In this document: positions 44,150-57,000 of the stretch, piece after piece | Layout of the letters: every line of letters begins with the position of its first letter | How positions within the stretch are numbered: the stretch's first letter is position 1 | Source: Ehretia macrophylla | Taxonomy: Eukaryota > Streptophyta > Magnoliopsida > Boraginales > Ehretiaceae | NCBI GenBank assembly: GCA_037974665.1 | Contig: CM075778.1 | Coordinates: 22,386,001-22,450,000, forward strand | DNA length: 64,000 bases | Direction of reading: 5' to 3' | Position numbers and translations under genes: made by a program | Notes under the pieces: model-generated | What the model was told of the DNA's origin: nothing | The model's database searches: none | What the model saw: only the letters and a program-made list of their open reading frames with translations

Positions 44150-46581
44150 TGTCACGCCCCAACTCGACCCCACCTACGATCAGTCAGGACGCAACAGAAT
44201 TTCGACAGTATAACGATAGTAAATAGGATACCGAGGCTCTAAACCAACCTCATTAGAACATCATACATCAACTCCATAACCATACAATAAACAACTCCTC
44301 AATAAAATAACAACATACAACATAACCATATTATACAATAATCATTCCTCGTTATACGCCTCCGTTCCAACATAATACATGAACCTTAATATACATTGCA
44401 AAATATATTGATACCAACCTAGCAACCGAAACATAGACAAAAGAAAAACTACTAAGATAGCATCAGCTAATTCATTATCTTTTTAACATCTTTTACATTA
44501 TGAACTACAAGGCATATAAAAGTCTACTAAGTTAATATACAAGATAGTAAAACAATACAACATCAAGGATAAGACTCCAGAACATAAGACTTATCCACGT
44601 AAGGCATATTTTCCTCTTCAGGAGGCACGTACCCGTAGTCTTGCGAAAGAACACCTGTAAGCATGCAATAATAGAGAGTGAGCTTATATAAAATAAGCCC
44701 AGTGAGGATCCAATAGATCTTTAACAGTATTCACTATACTCCTTGAAAATAATCCTTTGAGCAAGTAAACACACAATAATATCAATAATACTATCATCAC
44801 ATAATCTATAATGATCATTCAATAAAGGATACACTAGTTGGTGTAGCTCTAAACGCCATCACGATCATAACAGCCTTCTTGTGACTCCCATAAACTCACG
44901 CACCCGAGGCACCCCAATAACCTCTCCCTCCATGACACCTCCGTCATGCGAGCTGGAGGTAGTTTCTAGTAGTCATGCCGTTATCAACCCGACAGCCCGA
45001 TGTTGCCCGAGAGGTGGCACACACATACCAAAGACTCAACAATAATAATAAACATCGATCATTCACAGGAGGACAACCTTTTCCGTTGACTATCTCCCGG
45101 TTCATCAATTATCAATCAATAATCATATTATCATCATAATAATATCAAAAATCAATTTAACAACAAATAACTAAGTTCGATGACAAAGTAGGCCATCCAA
45201 CCGAACATGCATTAAACACACAATCAAACCCTAGTTTACCCATCATCATCTTACAATTCAATCACTCAAACCACACACAATCAACTAAAGGCATAATTTA
45301 ACATTTTAAAGAAAGACAACCTAAACTTCAAATAATCATAACCTACATTCTACTAGTCCAAACCACTCCAAATCAGTTTCTATCACTCACCCAATCAATC
45401 AACTACATTAGTCCCCTCGAAAACCAACCAAAACATATCCAAATCATGCCCAACAACGCTAAAACCCTAGTGTGTCATGGCTGAAATTTCCGGACTTTAG
45501 CACGGACATCACAATCGAAAATTCGGAATTACAACGGCGCAACCATGTAATTATCAAACTTTTAGAAATCGACGGCAATCGATTTCGATCAACACAACTC
45601 AAAATATTCAACATTTAGCAAATTAATCAACTTTAAATACCCAAAAATAAATAATTATGCTACAACTGTTCAAATCTCGTAAGATTAGATATAAATGATC
45701 CCTAGCATGCAAGGAGCACTAATCTAACATCAAATTAACATTCTAACGGTTCAATAATTATTTATAAGCATAAACACAAAATATGAGTTTTGAGACCCAG
45801 AATTTTTCTCTCACCTTTGATGCGATAAAAGCCTAGATATATGTGCAATGCGTGCCCAACAAGCGGAATCCAACTCAACACGAAGTTCTATGGACAAAAA
45901 CTAGCTTTTTCTTTGAAAAATTGCTTTGAAAACCTTGAAAATTCTTTCTCTTTTTCTCCCTTCTTCCTCTCGGCAATGTGTGTGAAATTGAGGGTGTTTT
46001 TATGCTTTGTGAGTGTGTGTTGGTGATATATGCAAATGGTCAACATTTTAAATAAAGTCAAAGTTGAGTAAACTTAGTATTTTTTTGTGTTTTCTTGTCT
46101 TTTAAATGCATTTTAGCTATCCCTTTGCTCAAAACAAATATGCAACACCCAAGATAGCTCAAGTAGGTTATTTTTAGGTGACAAGAAGTTTTACAATCAA
46201 AAAATTTCACCCGAGTCAGCTTAAAACTCGATTTTCGCAAAAGTCAGTGTAAAAGCCCTAATAAAATGCTAAGCCGATTTGAAATCCGTTTTCATCAAAC
46301 ATAGGTCTATTAAAGTCCGAGGACTAAGTCTATAAGGATTAAAAAGACCAGTTTCAAAATTTTAGAGGACGTGTTTAAAAAATACTATTCATTAAAAGTC
46401 AACGATAAAATTTCTGACTCCGTTTTTTATGAAAATTTCATGAATGCACATTTAGCATGTTCTAGGAGTATTAATATCAAAATTACCACATTCTAAGTCA
46501 TATAGCACATAGACAGGTCAATTCACGCAAAATGATAATAAACACGCAAAACGAGACAGGATAGAAAAGTGGGGTTTCACA
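44150..46581 (-). repeat. 5' LTR of the minus-strand Tekay-like element, 2432 bp
   Basis: On the minus strand it begins TGTGAAACCCCACTTTTCTA at 46581 and ends GGGGCGTGACA at 44150, followed by the primer site. A TATA-like word lies near 46030 on the minus strand. It is recognisably the same subfamily as the solo LTR at 38082-40445 but clearly diverged from it. At 46582 pararetrovirus sequence resumes. Confidence 0.85.
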
Positions 46582-47543
46582 TTTAAGATCTCTAAACTAT
46601 GTTCCATAATTCTTCCCTGGCATTCGCCACATTTGTAAACCCTTATTTGAACGTCTCAAAAAGAACCCTCCAGCTTGGTCTGACATCCACACCAAGACTA
46701 TTCAAGAGATTAAGAGACAAGTTAAGGTTTTACCAGTTTTGACTTTATGTCAACCAGAAGCCCCAAAGATAGTTCAGACGGATGCTTCTGAATTAGGATT
46801 TGGAGGTATTTTAAAACAAGTCATTGAAGGGAAAGAACACATTGTTCAATTCCATTCAGGAACATGGGATAAAGCCCAACATAACTATTCAATAATAATA
46901 AAATAAAATAAAAAGAAATTTTGTCCATTGTCAAATGTATTTCAAAATTTCAAGATAATTTGTTGAACCAGAAATTTACAGTCAAAGTTGACTGTAAATC
47001 AGCAAAAGATGTACTCACCAAGGATGTTAAAAACATTGTATCCAAACAGATTTTTGTCAGATGGCAAGCTATTCTTTCAATTTTTGATTTGATATAGAGT
47101 ATATCAAAGGAGAGGATAATTTCATCCCTGATTTCCTAACCAGAGAATTTCTAGCATACCATGTGCCTATCACATAGGATTTCTCTAGGAATACCAATTT
47201 TGTTTTCTTGTACAGGCAACAGAGGCGGACACCAGAAATTCTTTAGAGAATTTATTTGGATTCATTTCAAGTCCACCGCATCAGCTAGATTGAAATGCAG
47301 TTTCAGATCCAGAAGTAGAATTGATAACATTTCAATTCCATATTTCTTTCTTTATATATTGCTTCTAACCATTTGCAGGATCGATCATCTCTCATTCCTG
47401 ACTTAGCAAGCAATGGCACCAAAGAAAGACAAAGGCAAAACAAAGAGCTTCGACATCAGCTCTTATGCCCAGAAAGCTTCATCATCAGTAGCTCTAGCAC
47501 AGTCATCAACCCCAGTAAAGGTTAAAGATAAACATATACTTAA
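46582..47543 (+). pseudogene. Pararetrovirus fragment: RNase H, spacer and start of last ORF
   Basis: The sequence enters in the RT connection region (SLNYV-type words), passes RNase H (IVQTDASELGFGG near 46770) and the spacer with TTTATATATT (47351-47360) and acceptor motif. It reaches the ATG at 47413 with the MAPKKDKGKTKSFDISSYAQ start, and is cut at 47543 by a Tekay-like LTR. Close to the copies at 13384 and 32850. Broken. Confidence 0.75.
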
Positions 47544-50065
47544 TGTCACGCCCCAACATGACCCCTTCTACAATTAGTTAGGACACAACAGAATTTCGGC
47601 AGTATAACGACTGTAACTTGGATACCGAGGCTCTAAACCAACCTCTTTGCAACACATACAACCAACTCCACAAACAATTCAACAATAAACAACACAACCA
47701 TAATATACATTAAACATTCTTTTACTATTGCATGCATAGTTTATACGCCTCCGTTCCAACATCATACATATGTTATATAACATATATTCCCAAAATAGCT
47801 TATAACCAATCTAGCAACCTAATCATGTTTCAAAACAAGACTGCTAAGCTAGCAACATTTAATCCACTATTTCTAAAACATCTTATACATCATAAACTTC
47901 TAAGTAAACACAACCAACTAGTTTTAATATACAAGATAACAAAAGAGAAGTACATCTCATATATCAAGGACAAGACTCTGGCACATAGGACTCGTCCACA
48001 TATGGCACATAGGACTCATCCACATATGCCACATTCTCAGCTTCCTAAGGCACTTACCCGAAATCTTGTTCAATTTCACCTGTATGCATGCAATAATTGA
48101 GAGTGAGCTTATATAAAACAAGTCCAGTGAGGATTCGATAGATCTCTTAAAAGCCTTTATTATACCCCTTGGAAATCATCCCGTGAGCAGTAAACACACA
48201 ATAAACATTAATAACATTATAAGTGCAACAATAACAATAACAGTAAACACACAATAAGGATACGATACATTTGCTGATGAAGCGTCATACACCATTTTCA
48301 ATATTCCTCAACTTCTCCAAACCCAATGACATAACCCTGAGGTACCTTGACCTAGACCCACACCCCATGGCCTCTCCGCCCATGCGAGATAGGGATTAGC
48401 CACGATAACTGTGCCAGCAACCTAGGATGCCTCCCAAGGTGACACAACATTATCAAAGCTAACAACAATAAGACTCAATCCGAGAAGCCAACAACGAGGG
48501 TTGCTCGACTCCCAACTCTTAATAACAGTAACAATTTCAATTCGAGAAGCCAACAACGAGGGTAGCCCGACTCTCGCTTTCCACAATCCATAATCAATAA
48601 TCAATTAAACCATATTTCAACAACCGAATAAACAATATTTAACAATCAACAACTATACAATTATGAAACAATTAGGTTAGATGACAAAGTAGGTCATCCA
48701 ACTCAACATGCATTTGAACCAACATTCAACCCCGATCTCAATCAACAACAATCCAAGAATCAACTACCCAAACACTACCCAAACAACTAAAGACATTATT
48801 TCAACATTTAAAGAAGGACTACTCAAACTTCTAAAGGTCACAACCTACAATCTACTAATCCAATAACCTCCAAACCAGTTTCTATCACTCACCCACTCAA
48901 GCAACTACCTTAGCCCCCTCAGAAACCAACCACAATCTATCCAAAACAAGCCCAACAACCCTAAAACCTCAATGCACCATGGCTGAAATTTCCGGACTTT
49001 CACCACGACATCACAATCTAAATTTCGGCATTACAACATTACTACCACGTATTTAAGAAACTTTTAGAATCGAACAACAATCAATTCCAACCACCACAAC
49101 TCCATTAATTCAACAACAAGCCAATAACTCAATTTTAATACCCGAAAAATAGAAAAACATGCTACAACCATTCAAAACTTATATAAACACATATAAACGA
49201 TCCTTAGCATCTACTGTGCAATATTCTAACATCAATTCAACATTTCAACTGCTAAAAATTCAATTATATGCATTGACATAAAAATAGCATTTTGAGATCT
49301 AGAATTTTTCTCTCACCTTTGATCCGAAACAAGCTTATGAATGCATGCAATGCGTGCCCAACAAGCAAAATCTAGCTCGGTTTGCAAAACTACGGACAAA
49401 AACTAGGTTTTCTAAAGAAAATTCACTTTGAAAAAATGTTGAAAATGGTTCTATTTTCCTCCTCCAAGCCACGTCAATGTGTGTGTAGATTTAGGTGGTT
49501 TTGTGTTCTTTTAGTATGTGTTGATGATATATATAGCCAAGGTCAACAAAAATTAAAAAGTCAAAGTTGAGCAATTTAGTATTTTTTTTAGTCTTTTAAT
49601 TTGTTTTCTAGTCTTTTAATCCTATTTCTTGACTATTTTGCTTGCTCAAGTAAAACTGCTATATTTAGTAGTTAAAGAATAGGTGACAATATTTTCACAT
49701 GCATACTCATACACCTGCTCGGGTAAAAAATTCGATTTTCGCAAAAGAATGTGTAAAAATCTTTAAAATTCCTAATTCGATTTAAAATCCATTTTAATCA
49801 GACACATGTCTATTAATATCCGAGGACTAGGCTTTAAGACGTTTAAAACACCCCTGTAAAAATTTTAGCGGACGTGTGATCAAAAATATTATTCACAAAA
49901 ACCGTCGATAAAATTTCTGATGTCAATTTTGATGAAAATTTAATGAATGCACATTTAGCATGTAATAGGAATATAAATCATAGAATTAGCACATTCTAAC
50001 TCATATAACACATAAACATGTAAAATCACGCAAATCTAGGCAAAGACGAAATCTGGGGTCTCACA
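47544..50065 (-). repeat. 3' LTR of the minus-strand Tekay-like element, 2522 bp
   Basis: The minus strand begins TGTGAGACCCCAGATTTCGT at 50065, directly after a purine tract, and ends GGGGCGTGACA at 47544. A TATA box (CTATATATATC) is at about 49527-49540 on the minus strand. The short open frames in it are not genes. Related to the truncated LTR at 11388-13261. Confidence 0.85.
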
Positions 50066-50080
50066 TTCTCCCCCTTTGAA
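50066..50080 (-). other. Polypurine tract
   Basis: The minus strand reads TTCAAAGGGGGAGAA immediately before the LTR start TGTGAGACCC. This is the plus-strand primer site of LTR elements. Confidence 0.75.
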
Positions 50081-51215
50081 GAAATTTCGTCCTCAAAATT
50101 CTTACCTGCTGTACGGAAAAGATCTGAATATTGTTGCTACATCTGATCTCGCCTCCCCCAAGTAGCTTCCTCAATCCCATGATGCTTCCACAACACTTTG
50201 ACCATCGGAATCTTCTTCGACCTCAGCTCCCGTTATATCTGATCAAGAATGCGAATCGGCCGCTTATCATAAGTCAGATTCTCACGAAGCTGTAACGGCT
50301 CTGGCTCTAGAACATGAGAAGGATCCGGATTATATTTTCACAAATTAGATACGTGAAAAATATCATGGACATTAGAGAAGTTCTCCAGTAAAGCCAACTG
50401 ATATGCTAACTTGTCAACCCTGCCGATAATCTCAAACGGCCCTACAAATCTCGGATTCAACTTACCACCTTTACCATAACGAGCAAACCCCTTTCGAGGA
50501 GACAATTTCAAGAAAACTCGATCCCCGACTGCAAACTCCAAATCCCGACGGCGCTTATCACCATAACTCTTGAATTTACTCTGCACTGTCAACATTATCT
50601 GCCTGATCAACTGAACATTCTCAATCTTCTCTAGAAGTTCTAGCATGATAGTCGGATCAATAGCCTTTATCTCTCCTACTTCATACCAATACAAAGGTGA
50701 TCGGCACTTATGGCCGTAGAGGGCCGTAGAGACCTGCAAAATGTGTCATTCCAATAGTCGCTTGATAACTATTGTTATAGGCAAACTCGACAAGTGGTAG
50801 TTGTTTCTCCCAGTTCTTCCCGAAATCCAGAACACAAGCCCTAAGCATATCCTCCAGAATCTGAATAGTCCTCTCAGACTGACTGTTAGTCTATGGATGA
50901 TACGATGTACTGAAGTTTAACTGAGTACCCAAAGTCTCCTGAAGTTTCTCCCAAAATCGAGAAGTAAATTGAGGATCTCAATCTGAGACAATACTAGATG
51001 GAATCCCGTGAAGTCTAACAATCTGATCCAAATAAATATCCATCAACTTTGCAACCTCATCTCCCATCCTCATCGGAATAAAATGAGCTCTCTTCGTCAA
51101 ACGGTCCACAACAACCCAAACTATATCGTTACCTCTCGGTGTTCTAGGCAAACTAATGACAAAGTCCATCGTAATATGTTCCCACTTCCATTCCGGTACT
51201 GCCAACGGCTGAAGC
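50081..51215 (-). pseudogene. Integrase core, C-terminal part and chromodomain remnant
   Basis: From 51215 downward: PEWKWEHITMDFVISLP, VWVVVDRLTKRAHF, LHGIPSSIVSD, then (50739-50338) a [15 protein letters not shown] block, [19 protein letters not shown] and NPRFVGPFEIIGRV. Below 50338 is a chromodomain with K-I-P-M-V-K-V-L-W and an E-E-A-T-W motif. Chromodomains define the chromovirus branch and direct integration to marked chromatin. Fossil with several breaks. Confidence 0.75.
51211..51215. repeat. Target-site duplication GAAGC, left copy
   Basis: GAAGC directly precedes the 5' LTR at 51216. The other copy is 61215-61219. It lies in integrase sequence of the host element, which reads on across the insertion. 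Confidence 0.95.
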
Positions 51216-53692
51216 TGTGACGCCCGGGTTTTAGCCATGCATTTAATTACTGTTGCATCCCTTGTTTGCGCATTTACTTCTATGCCTTATTAACTGACTT
51301 TGTGACTACTATTCACTCCGTTTTTTAAACTACTTTCTATTAGTTAATTAGCATTTTTATTAAATCATATTAATTGTGAAAGTAGTGGGAAAAATATGCA
51401 TTTGAGCTTAAGGCGTTAGGAAGGCTCGTTTAGAAAATGACTTTAGTAGTTGAATGAATAGTGTTACGTAACTAACTTAGGTAATTAATTAGCTAGCATA
51501 TATTTTACTATCTAAGCTCGTTTTAAAGCTTACTACGCACATTTTATTAGATCAATTAAGCACCCAATTGACCCCACCATAACTTAACCCTTTTATATAT
51601 CACCTAAACTCATAAAATGCAAAAGAAAAAAAAATAGAAAGCTGAAAACAGCAGCCCAAACCCGACAGCCCCTCTTTGCACTTGGGAGAATTTTTTCATC
51701 TTCAACTCTTCAATTCAAGCCAAGCCAAGCTTTCAGCAACTAGTGTAGGGTGTTTGCAAGGTTCCTAGGTGCTCCTACGCGTAGTGGTGAGGGATTTCAC
51801 GACTTGTTTTTGCATTTTTAAATAGTTGCTCATTTATTGATTTGTTAAAAATATGATTATATGCCATTGTAATTGTTATCTATGCTAATATACTATCTAT
51901 ATGAATGCTAGAGAACACTTTTGAACCGTCGTTTCGCAATTTAAACGGTTAGAATCGTTAGTTTGATTTTTAGGGTGAATAGTGACGTTTTTTCTAGGGT
52001 TTTGTGTAATTGCTTGAATTGGCTTAAATTAATGCTTCTAATTGATGCCTTAGGTACTAGTGAAGATAATCAAATAGCCCCGTACACTTGCATTGCCCTT
52101 AAATCGCCTAAAAATGGAAAATAGCCGACTTTAACTTGGGGCTTTCGGGGTTAATGCGAATCCGGGTGGATTCGGGCTTCAATTCTAGTATCCTTAGGCT
52201 ACCTAGGTGCTATAGATGCCTTGATATCCCTTGTTTGAAGCCCGGACAATGTACGCGTAGTTTAAAGCCATAAGAGGAAATTTGGGGCTTTCGGGGTAAA
52301 CGCGGGCATTTGAACGAGTTAGAGGGTTGAGAGGGTACCTCGAGGGTTAGTTAGAAGGTTGGGAGAGTTTCCTTTGAAAATGAAATCATTAACTTTGGTT
52401 TGGAAGAAAAATAGTATGTAAAATAAAGGGGTTTAAGTGCAATTTCGTTTGTCTCACACTTCTAAACCCATGTCAGGACTTCTTGAGTGTTTATATGTGA
52501 TTTTAAATTGATTTGGAGCTTTTGGAATGATTCTATGCTTATTTGGTATAAGTTCATTTGTAAACTGCTTATTAGCTTCTATCCTAATTGCAACGAGGTC
52601 AACCTACTTTGTTGATCCTCATATGTGTTAATGCTTATATTATTTCTATTAACTTGCTATCGTTAAGTGCATTGCATAGTAGTTGCGCAACCATAGTGTC
52701 AGGGGCGGATGTGTTGAATATCGGCTGGGCGGCAGAGGGCTTGCCCGTGGATATTCAAACTCCGTACCCTATTCCCTCATTCGCCTGGTCCGGAGATTGT
52801 CAGGGGATGTTGGGTCGTAGGATTTGGGGTACATCCGGAGTACACCCACTGGAGTGATTGGGGTTATGCCGGCTTATCATGATCGTGCTCGTGGTTCGTG
52901 GATCGTGATTGAAGACCAGTGAAGATTGGTGTATAGGGGATTGTTGAAACGTATCCTTTTAAATGTGTGGTTATTTAAGTTATCGTTGTTTCTTTAATTG
53001 TCTAAGTGTTATTGTTGTATGATTGTATTATATGTTGCATTGCACGCCCCGGGACTATATCCCTCACTGGGCAACAGTGGTTGCTCATACCTCGATATCT
53101 GTTTCAGGAGACGCTGAGGGTGATCCCCATCTTGTTGATTTAGTTGAGGAAGAAGAAGTTCAGATAGAGCCTTTACCTTAGTTGCTGTGTCTGATAACTT
53201 GAGGTGGTTAATGATTTTGCTGCTATGTGGAAGACTCATCTGATTACTTTATGTACTATTTTGTAGCCCAAGGGCTATGTATATGCTTGTTGTATAAGTC
53301 GAAGATTAGTTGGTTGGGTTGTGGCTTTGAAAGTCTATGAACTGTAATAACTTTTATTTCTTGCCTTATTTCTTTGCATGCTTGGGAGTGGATGATTAAT
53401 GTAGAATGCTTTATCCTTTAAGTTGTTTTATTGATTTCCTAGAATGTCAGGATTATAAGACTATGCTGACAACAAGTTCTCGCATGCTTGTGTGTTTTGG
53501 AGTTATTGTGTACTATAAGGCTCGGATGGCCTTATAGCTTTGTTGTTTAATTGAGAAAAGCTTGTATTGTATTGTTGGGACCTTGTTTAAGTGTTTACAG
53601 GTTTTTAGAATGTCCACGGTACAGAGGAGACTCTGTCCGTGTGTCGGGTCCGGACTTAACCTTTAGCTTGGGGGTTGGGTCGGGGCGTGACA
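51216..53692 (+). repeat. 5' LTR, 2477 bp
   Basis: TGTGACGCCCGGGTTTTAGC at the start, GTCGGGGCGTGACA at the end. A TATA box (TTTATATAT) at 51592-51600 predicts transcription from about 51630. A GC-rich block at about 52690-52870 is conserved in the other Tekay-type LTRs of the window. The 89-codon open frame inside (52588-52857) is repeated in the 3' LTR and is not considered a gene. Confidence 0.95.
51592..51600 (+). promoter_or_regulatory. TATA box of the 5' LTR
   Basis: TTTATATAT about 375 bases into the LTR, with an AT-rich context and a purine-rich run 25-40 bases downstream. The position matches the TATA words of the related LTRs at 7985-10489 and 47544-50065. Confidence 0.6.
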
Positions 53693-53698
53693 TTTAAG

Positions 53699-53710
53699 TG
53701 GTATCAGAGC
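53699..53710 (+). other. Primer-binding site, initiator tRNA-Met
   Basis: TGGTATCAGAGC, six bases after the LTR end. It is complementary to the 3' end of plant initiator tRNA-Met, the usual primer of Tekay/Del elements. Confidence 0.95.
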
Positions 53711-54051
53711 TATAGATTGCATGAAGCCGGGTTAAATTTCTCGGTCTGTGGGTAGAGATTTGTTATGTGACTTTGTGAATACATGAGTCTTTGATTTTGA
53801 TTGACCTAAGTGAAATTTGAATAAGGAATGAACATGCTAGCATGGAAATAGAATATCAAGAGTTCAGAATGTCAAGTATGATCTAGTGATTTATGTTTAC
53901 TTTAGGAATGTGGAATATTTATTTGAACTTCTATGTACTTGACTTTATGTGAATCTAATTGGACTTTTCTTCATGTGTTGCTTATAAATTGCATATATAC
54001 ATATATATATATATATACCTGTCATAACACTTTGCATTCTAGTTATTCGAG
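53711..54051 (+). other. Untranslated leader with a short AT microsatellite
   Basis: This is 341 bases between primer site and gag-pol start. It holds a TA dinucleotide run at about 53993-54017. Several short upstream ATGs are present. No other structure recognised. Confidence 0.7.
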
Positions 54052-57000
54052 ATGGGGCCTCGCCGTCGTGCCGATAATCCGAATGTTGGTGGAGAACCCG
54101 AGGGGGTTCATGGGCAAGAAGCTGAGGTGGCCGAAAATGCACCGCAGGTTCAAGAACCGAGCACTGCACAGATCTTGGCCACGATGGCCACAGCTATGAA
54201 CACTATCGCCCAGTTTGTTACACAACAGGGTCAACCAGGGGTCGTTGCAGGTAATCAGGCTGCGAGAGCCGGAGGTAGTGGTCCTACCGGAGGGAATCTG
54301 TATGATCGGTTTATACATCATGGGGCCTATACTTTCTTTGGGGAGCTGGACGATATGAAAGCTGAGATGTGGCTAAGGAAGTTCGAGAGAGTGGCAGCGA
54401 TACTGGAGTGCCATGATGACAGGAAGATTACTTATACTACTTTCCTTCTCGAGGGTGATGCTGAAGATTGGTGGAATACCATCAGTGAGAAATGGGGAGC
54501 TGAGGGAGGTCATCATTCGTGGGCCGATTTTGTCCGAGAGTTTCGAGACAAATATATATCGGTAGTTGCCCGCGAGAGGCGACAAACTGAGTTCATAAAC
54601 TTGAAGCAGGGAAATATGACCGTAGATCAATACGAGGCTACTTTTACCCGGATTTCCCGTTATGCACCAGCTTTAATTCAGCCGGAGGACATGAAGATTC
54701 ATAGGTTCATCATGGGTTTGAGGAGAGATATTATGCTGAACTTGTCTTCAAATGATTTTCCTAACTATGCTGCAGTAGTCCGAGCTGCCTCGAGATATGA
54801 GAAACGGAAAGCCGATGTGTTAGCCGAGACCAGTCAATCGAGTAAACGGTTTCAGTCTCAGAGTCAAGGGTACCAGGGGCAGGCTGTATCAGTTGGGCAG
54901 AGTTCGCAGCCGAGACAGACTCAGAGTTACACAGGGCCTACTCAGACTCAGGCACGACCAGTTCAGAGTCAGACTCAGAGTCAGTTCCGTCCAGCAGTTT
55001 CCCGTTCGCAGCAGGGTAGTTCAGCTACCTCTACTTACAGAGCTCCTTCGGGAGGCACTGTTGCAAGACGTCACCAGCAGTGCAGCTTCTGTCAGCGTCA
55101 GGGTCACACTGAGGATGTTTGTTGGAAGAAACATAACAAGTGTACAGGTTGCGGCAGTGATCAGCACAGGGTTAAAGACTGTCAGAAATTTAAGAACCCT
55201 AGAGGTCAGACATCAGCTCAGAACTCTCAGACCAGGGCCCCAGCTGCAGCACCACCACCACGAGGCCAGGCCCGTGTATTTGCTTTGGATGCTGAGGAGC
55301 TTCCGGATACTACCGCTGTGGTAGAAGGTATTTTTCTTCTTAATGATCAGTCAGTTAAGGTTTTAATTGATTCCGGGGCTTCGCATTCTTTTATTACTCC
55401 TACTTGTGCACAAAATGCTAAATTGAAACATGATAAACTGTTGCATGAGATTGTGGTCTATACTCCTATGGGTCCGAAGTTTGTTACTAGGTCTATTTGC
55501 AGAGCATGTAGTATATTTATTGAAGGTCGTGTTTTTCCTGCTGATTTGATTATCCTACCCTTCAATGACTTTGAAATTATATTGGGGATGGACTGGTTAA
55601 GTAAATATTATGCCCAGCTTGATTGTAGAAAGAAGATTGTGTATCTAGAAATGCCTGACCAGCCTGTACTTAAAATAGTTGGTAGTAGAAAATCTACGGG
55701 AACTCCTATTATTTCTTCTATTAGGGCATCTAAATTATTAAGCAAGGGTTGTGAGGCTTATCTTGCATATTTGATTAATCAACCTGGGGATCAATTGAAA
55801 TTGAATGATGTACCTATCGTGAGAGAGTTTCCGAGGGTCTTTCCTGAGGAATTACCTGGGTTACCGCCTGATAGAGAGATAGAGTTCATGATTGATTTGT
55901 TGCCGAGGACTTCACCTATCTCTAGGACTCCGTACAGAATGGCTCCACCTGAGTTGCAGGAATTGAAAGTTCAATTGCAGGGCTTGTTTGAGAAGGGATT
56001 CATTCAGCCGAGTTCTTCACCGTGGGGTGCGCCAGTTCTCTTCGTTAAAAAGAAAGACGGGTCTCTTCGCCTGTGCATTGACTATCGGGGTCTTAATCAG
56101 GTAACCATCAAAAATAAATATCCTTTGCCTTTAATCGAAGAGTTATTTGATCAGTTGCAAGGCGCCAGGGTATTCTCTAAATTTGATCTGAGGCAGGGCT
56201 ATTATCAACTAAGGATTAAGAAAGATGATGTTCCTAAAACTGCTTTCAGAACTCGATATGGCCATTATGAGTTTGTTGTCTTGCCGTTTGGTCTTACTAA
56301 TGCTCCCGCCGCATTCATGGACTTAATGCAAAGAGTATTCCGTCCTTATCTGGACCAATTTGTGGTCATATTTATTGATGATATCCTTGTCTATTCTAAA
56401 TCTGAGGCGGAACATGAACAGCATCTCAGAATTGTGTTGCAGACTCTTCAGGAGCATCGGTTATTTGCAAAGTTTAGCAAATGTGAATTCTGGCTTAAGC
56501 AAGTTGCTTTTCTTGGCCATATTATCTCGCAGGATGGTATTTCTGTTGACCCAGCGAAGATTGAAGTTGTGTTATCTTGGAAACGACCTGAAACTGTCAC
56601 AGAAATTCGTAGCTTCCTTGGTTTAGCTGGGTATTATCGGAGGTTTGTCAAGGATTTCTCTAAGATTGCAGGGCCTTTAACTCAGCTTACTCAGAAGAAA
56701 ACAGTATTTGACTGGAATGATAAATGTGAGGCCAGCTTCCAGGAATTGAAGAAGAGATTGACTACAGCTCCTATTCTTGCTTTACCTGAGGGTTATGATA
56801 ATCTGGTGATCTATAGTGATGCTTCGAAGGAAGGTCTGGGTTGTGTATTGATGCAGAATGGCAAGGTTATTGCTTATGCTTCCAGGAAACTAAAACCTTA
56901 TGAACTCAACTATCCGACTCATGATCTTGAGCTTGCAGCTATCATTCTTGCATTAAAGAAATGGCGTCATTATCTCTGGGGCAACAAATTTGAAATCTTT

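Larger units (their letters stand above)
37359..46581 (-). mobile_element. Tekay-like Ty3/gypsy element, minus strand, 5' LTR present, 3' end missing
   Basis: Order on the minus strand: 5' LTR (46581-44150), tRNA-Met primer site, leader, gag, protease, reverse transcriptase, RNase H, integrase, then abrupt end at 37359. A plus-strand solo LTR (38082-40445) sits in the integrase. The coding region shows a moderate number of breaks, perhaps ten. A 376-codon protease-RT stretch (42602-41472) is still continuous. Its right flank is pararetrovirus DNA. Confidence 0.8.

Noticed and set aside
49382-49570. 62-codon open frame near an LTR end (and similar frames at 45841-46026 and 38631-38825)
   Set aside because: They occupy equivalent positions near the TATA region of related LTRs and share no conserved protein sequence.
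52588-52857. 89-codon open frame in the 5' LTR, repeated at 60111-60380 in the 3' LTR
   Set aside because: Its presence in both copies follows from LTR identity. It lies in the GC-rich LTR block, has no recognisable domain, and the related LTRs do not keep it.
53699-53710. tRNA gene hint at the TGGTATCAGAGC words (also 7969, 28481, 44132)
   Set aside because: Only the 12-13 bases complementary to the tRNA-Met 3' end are present. They are primer-binding sites, not tRNA genes.
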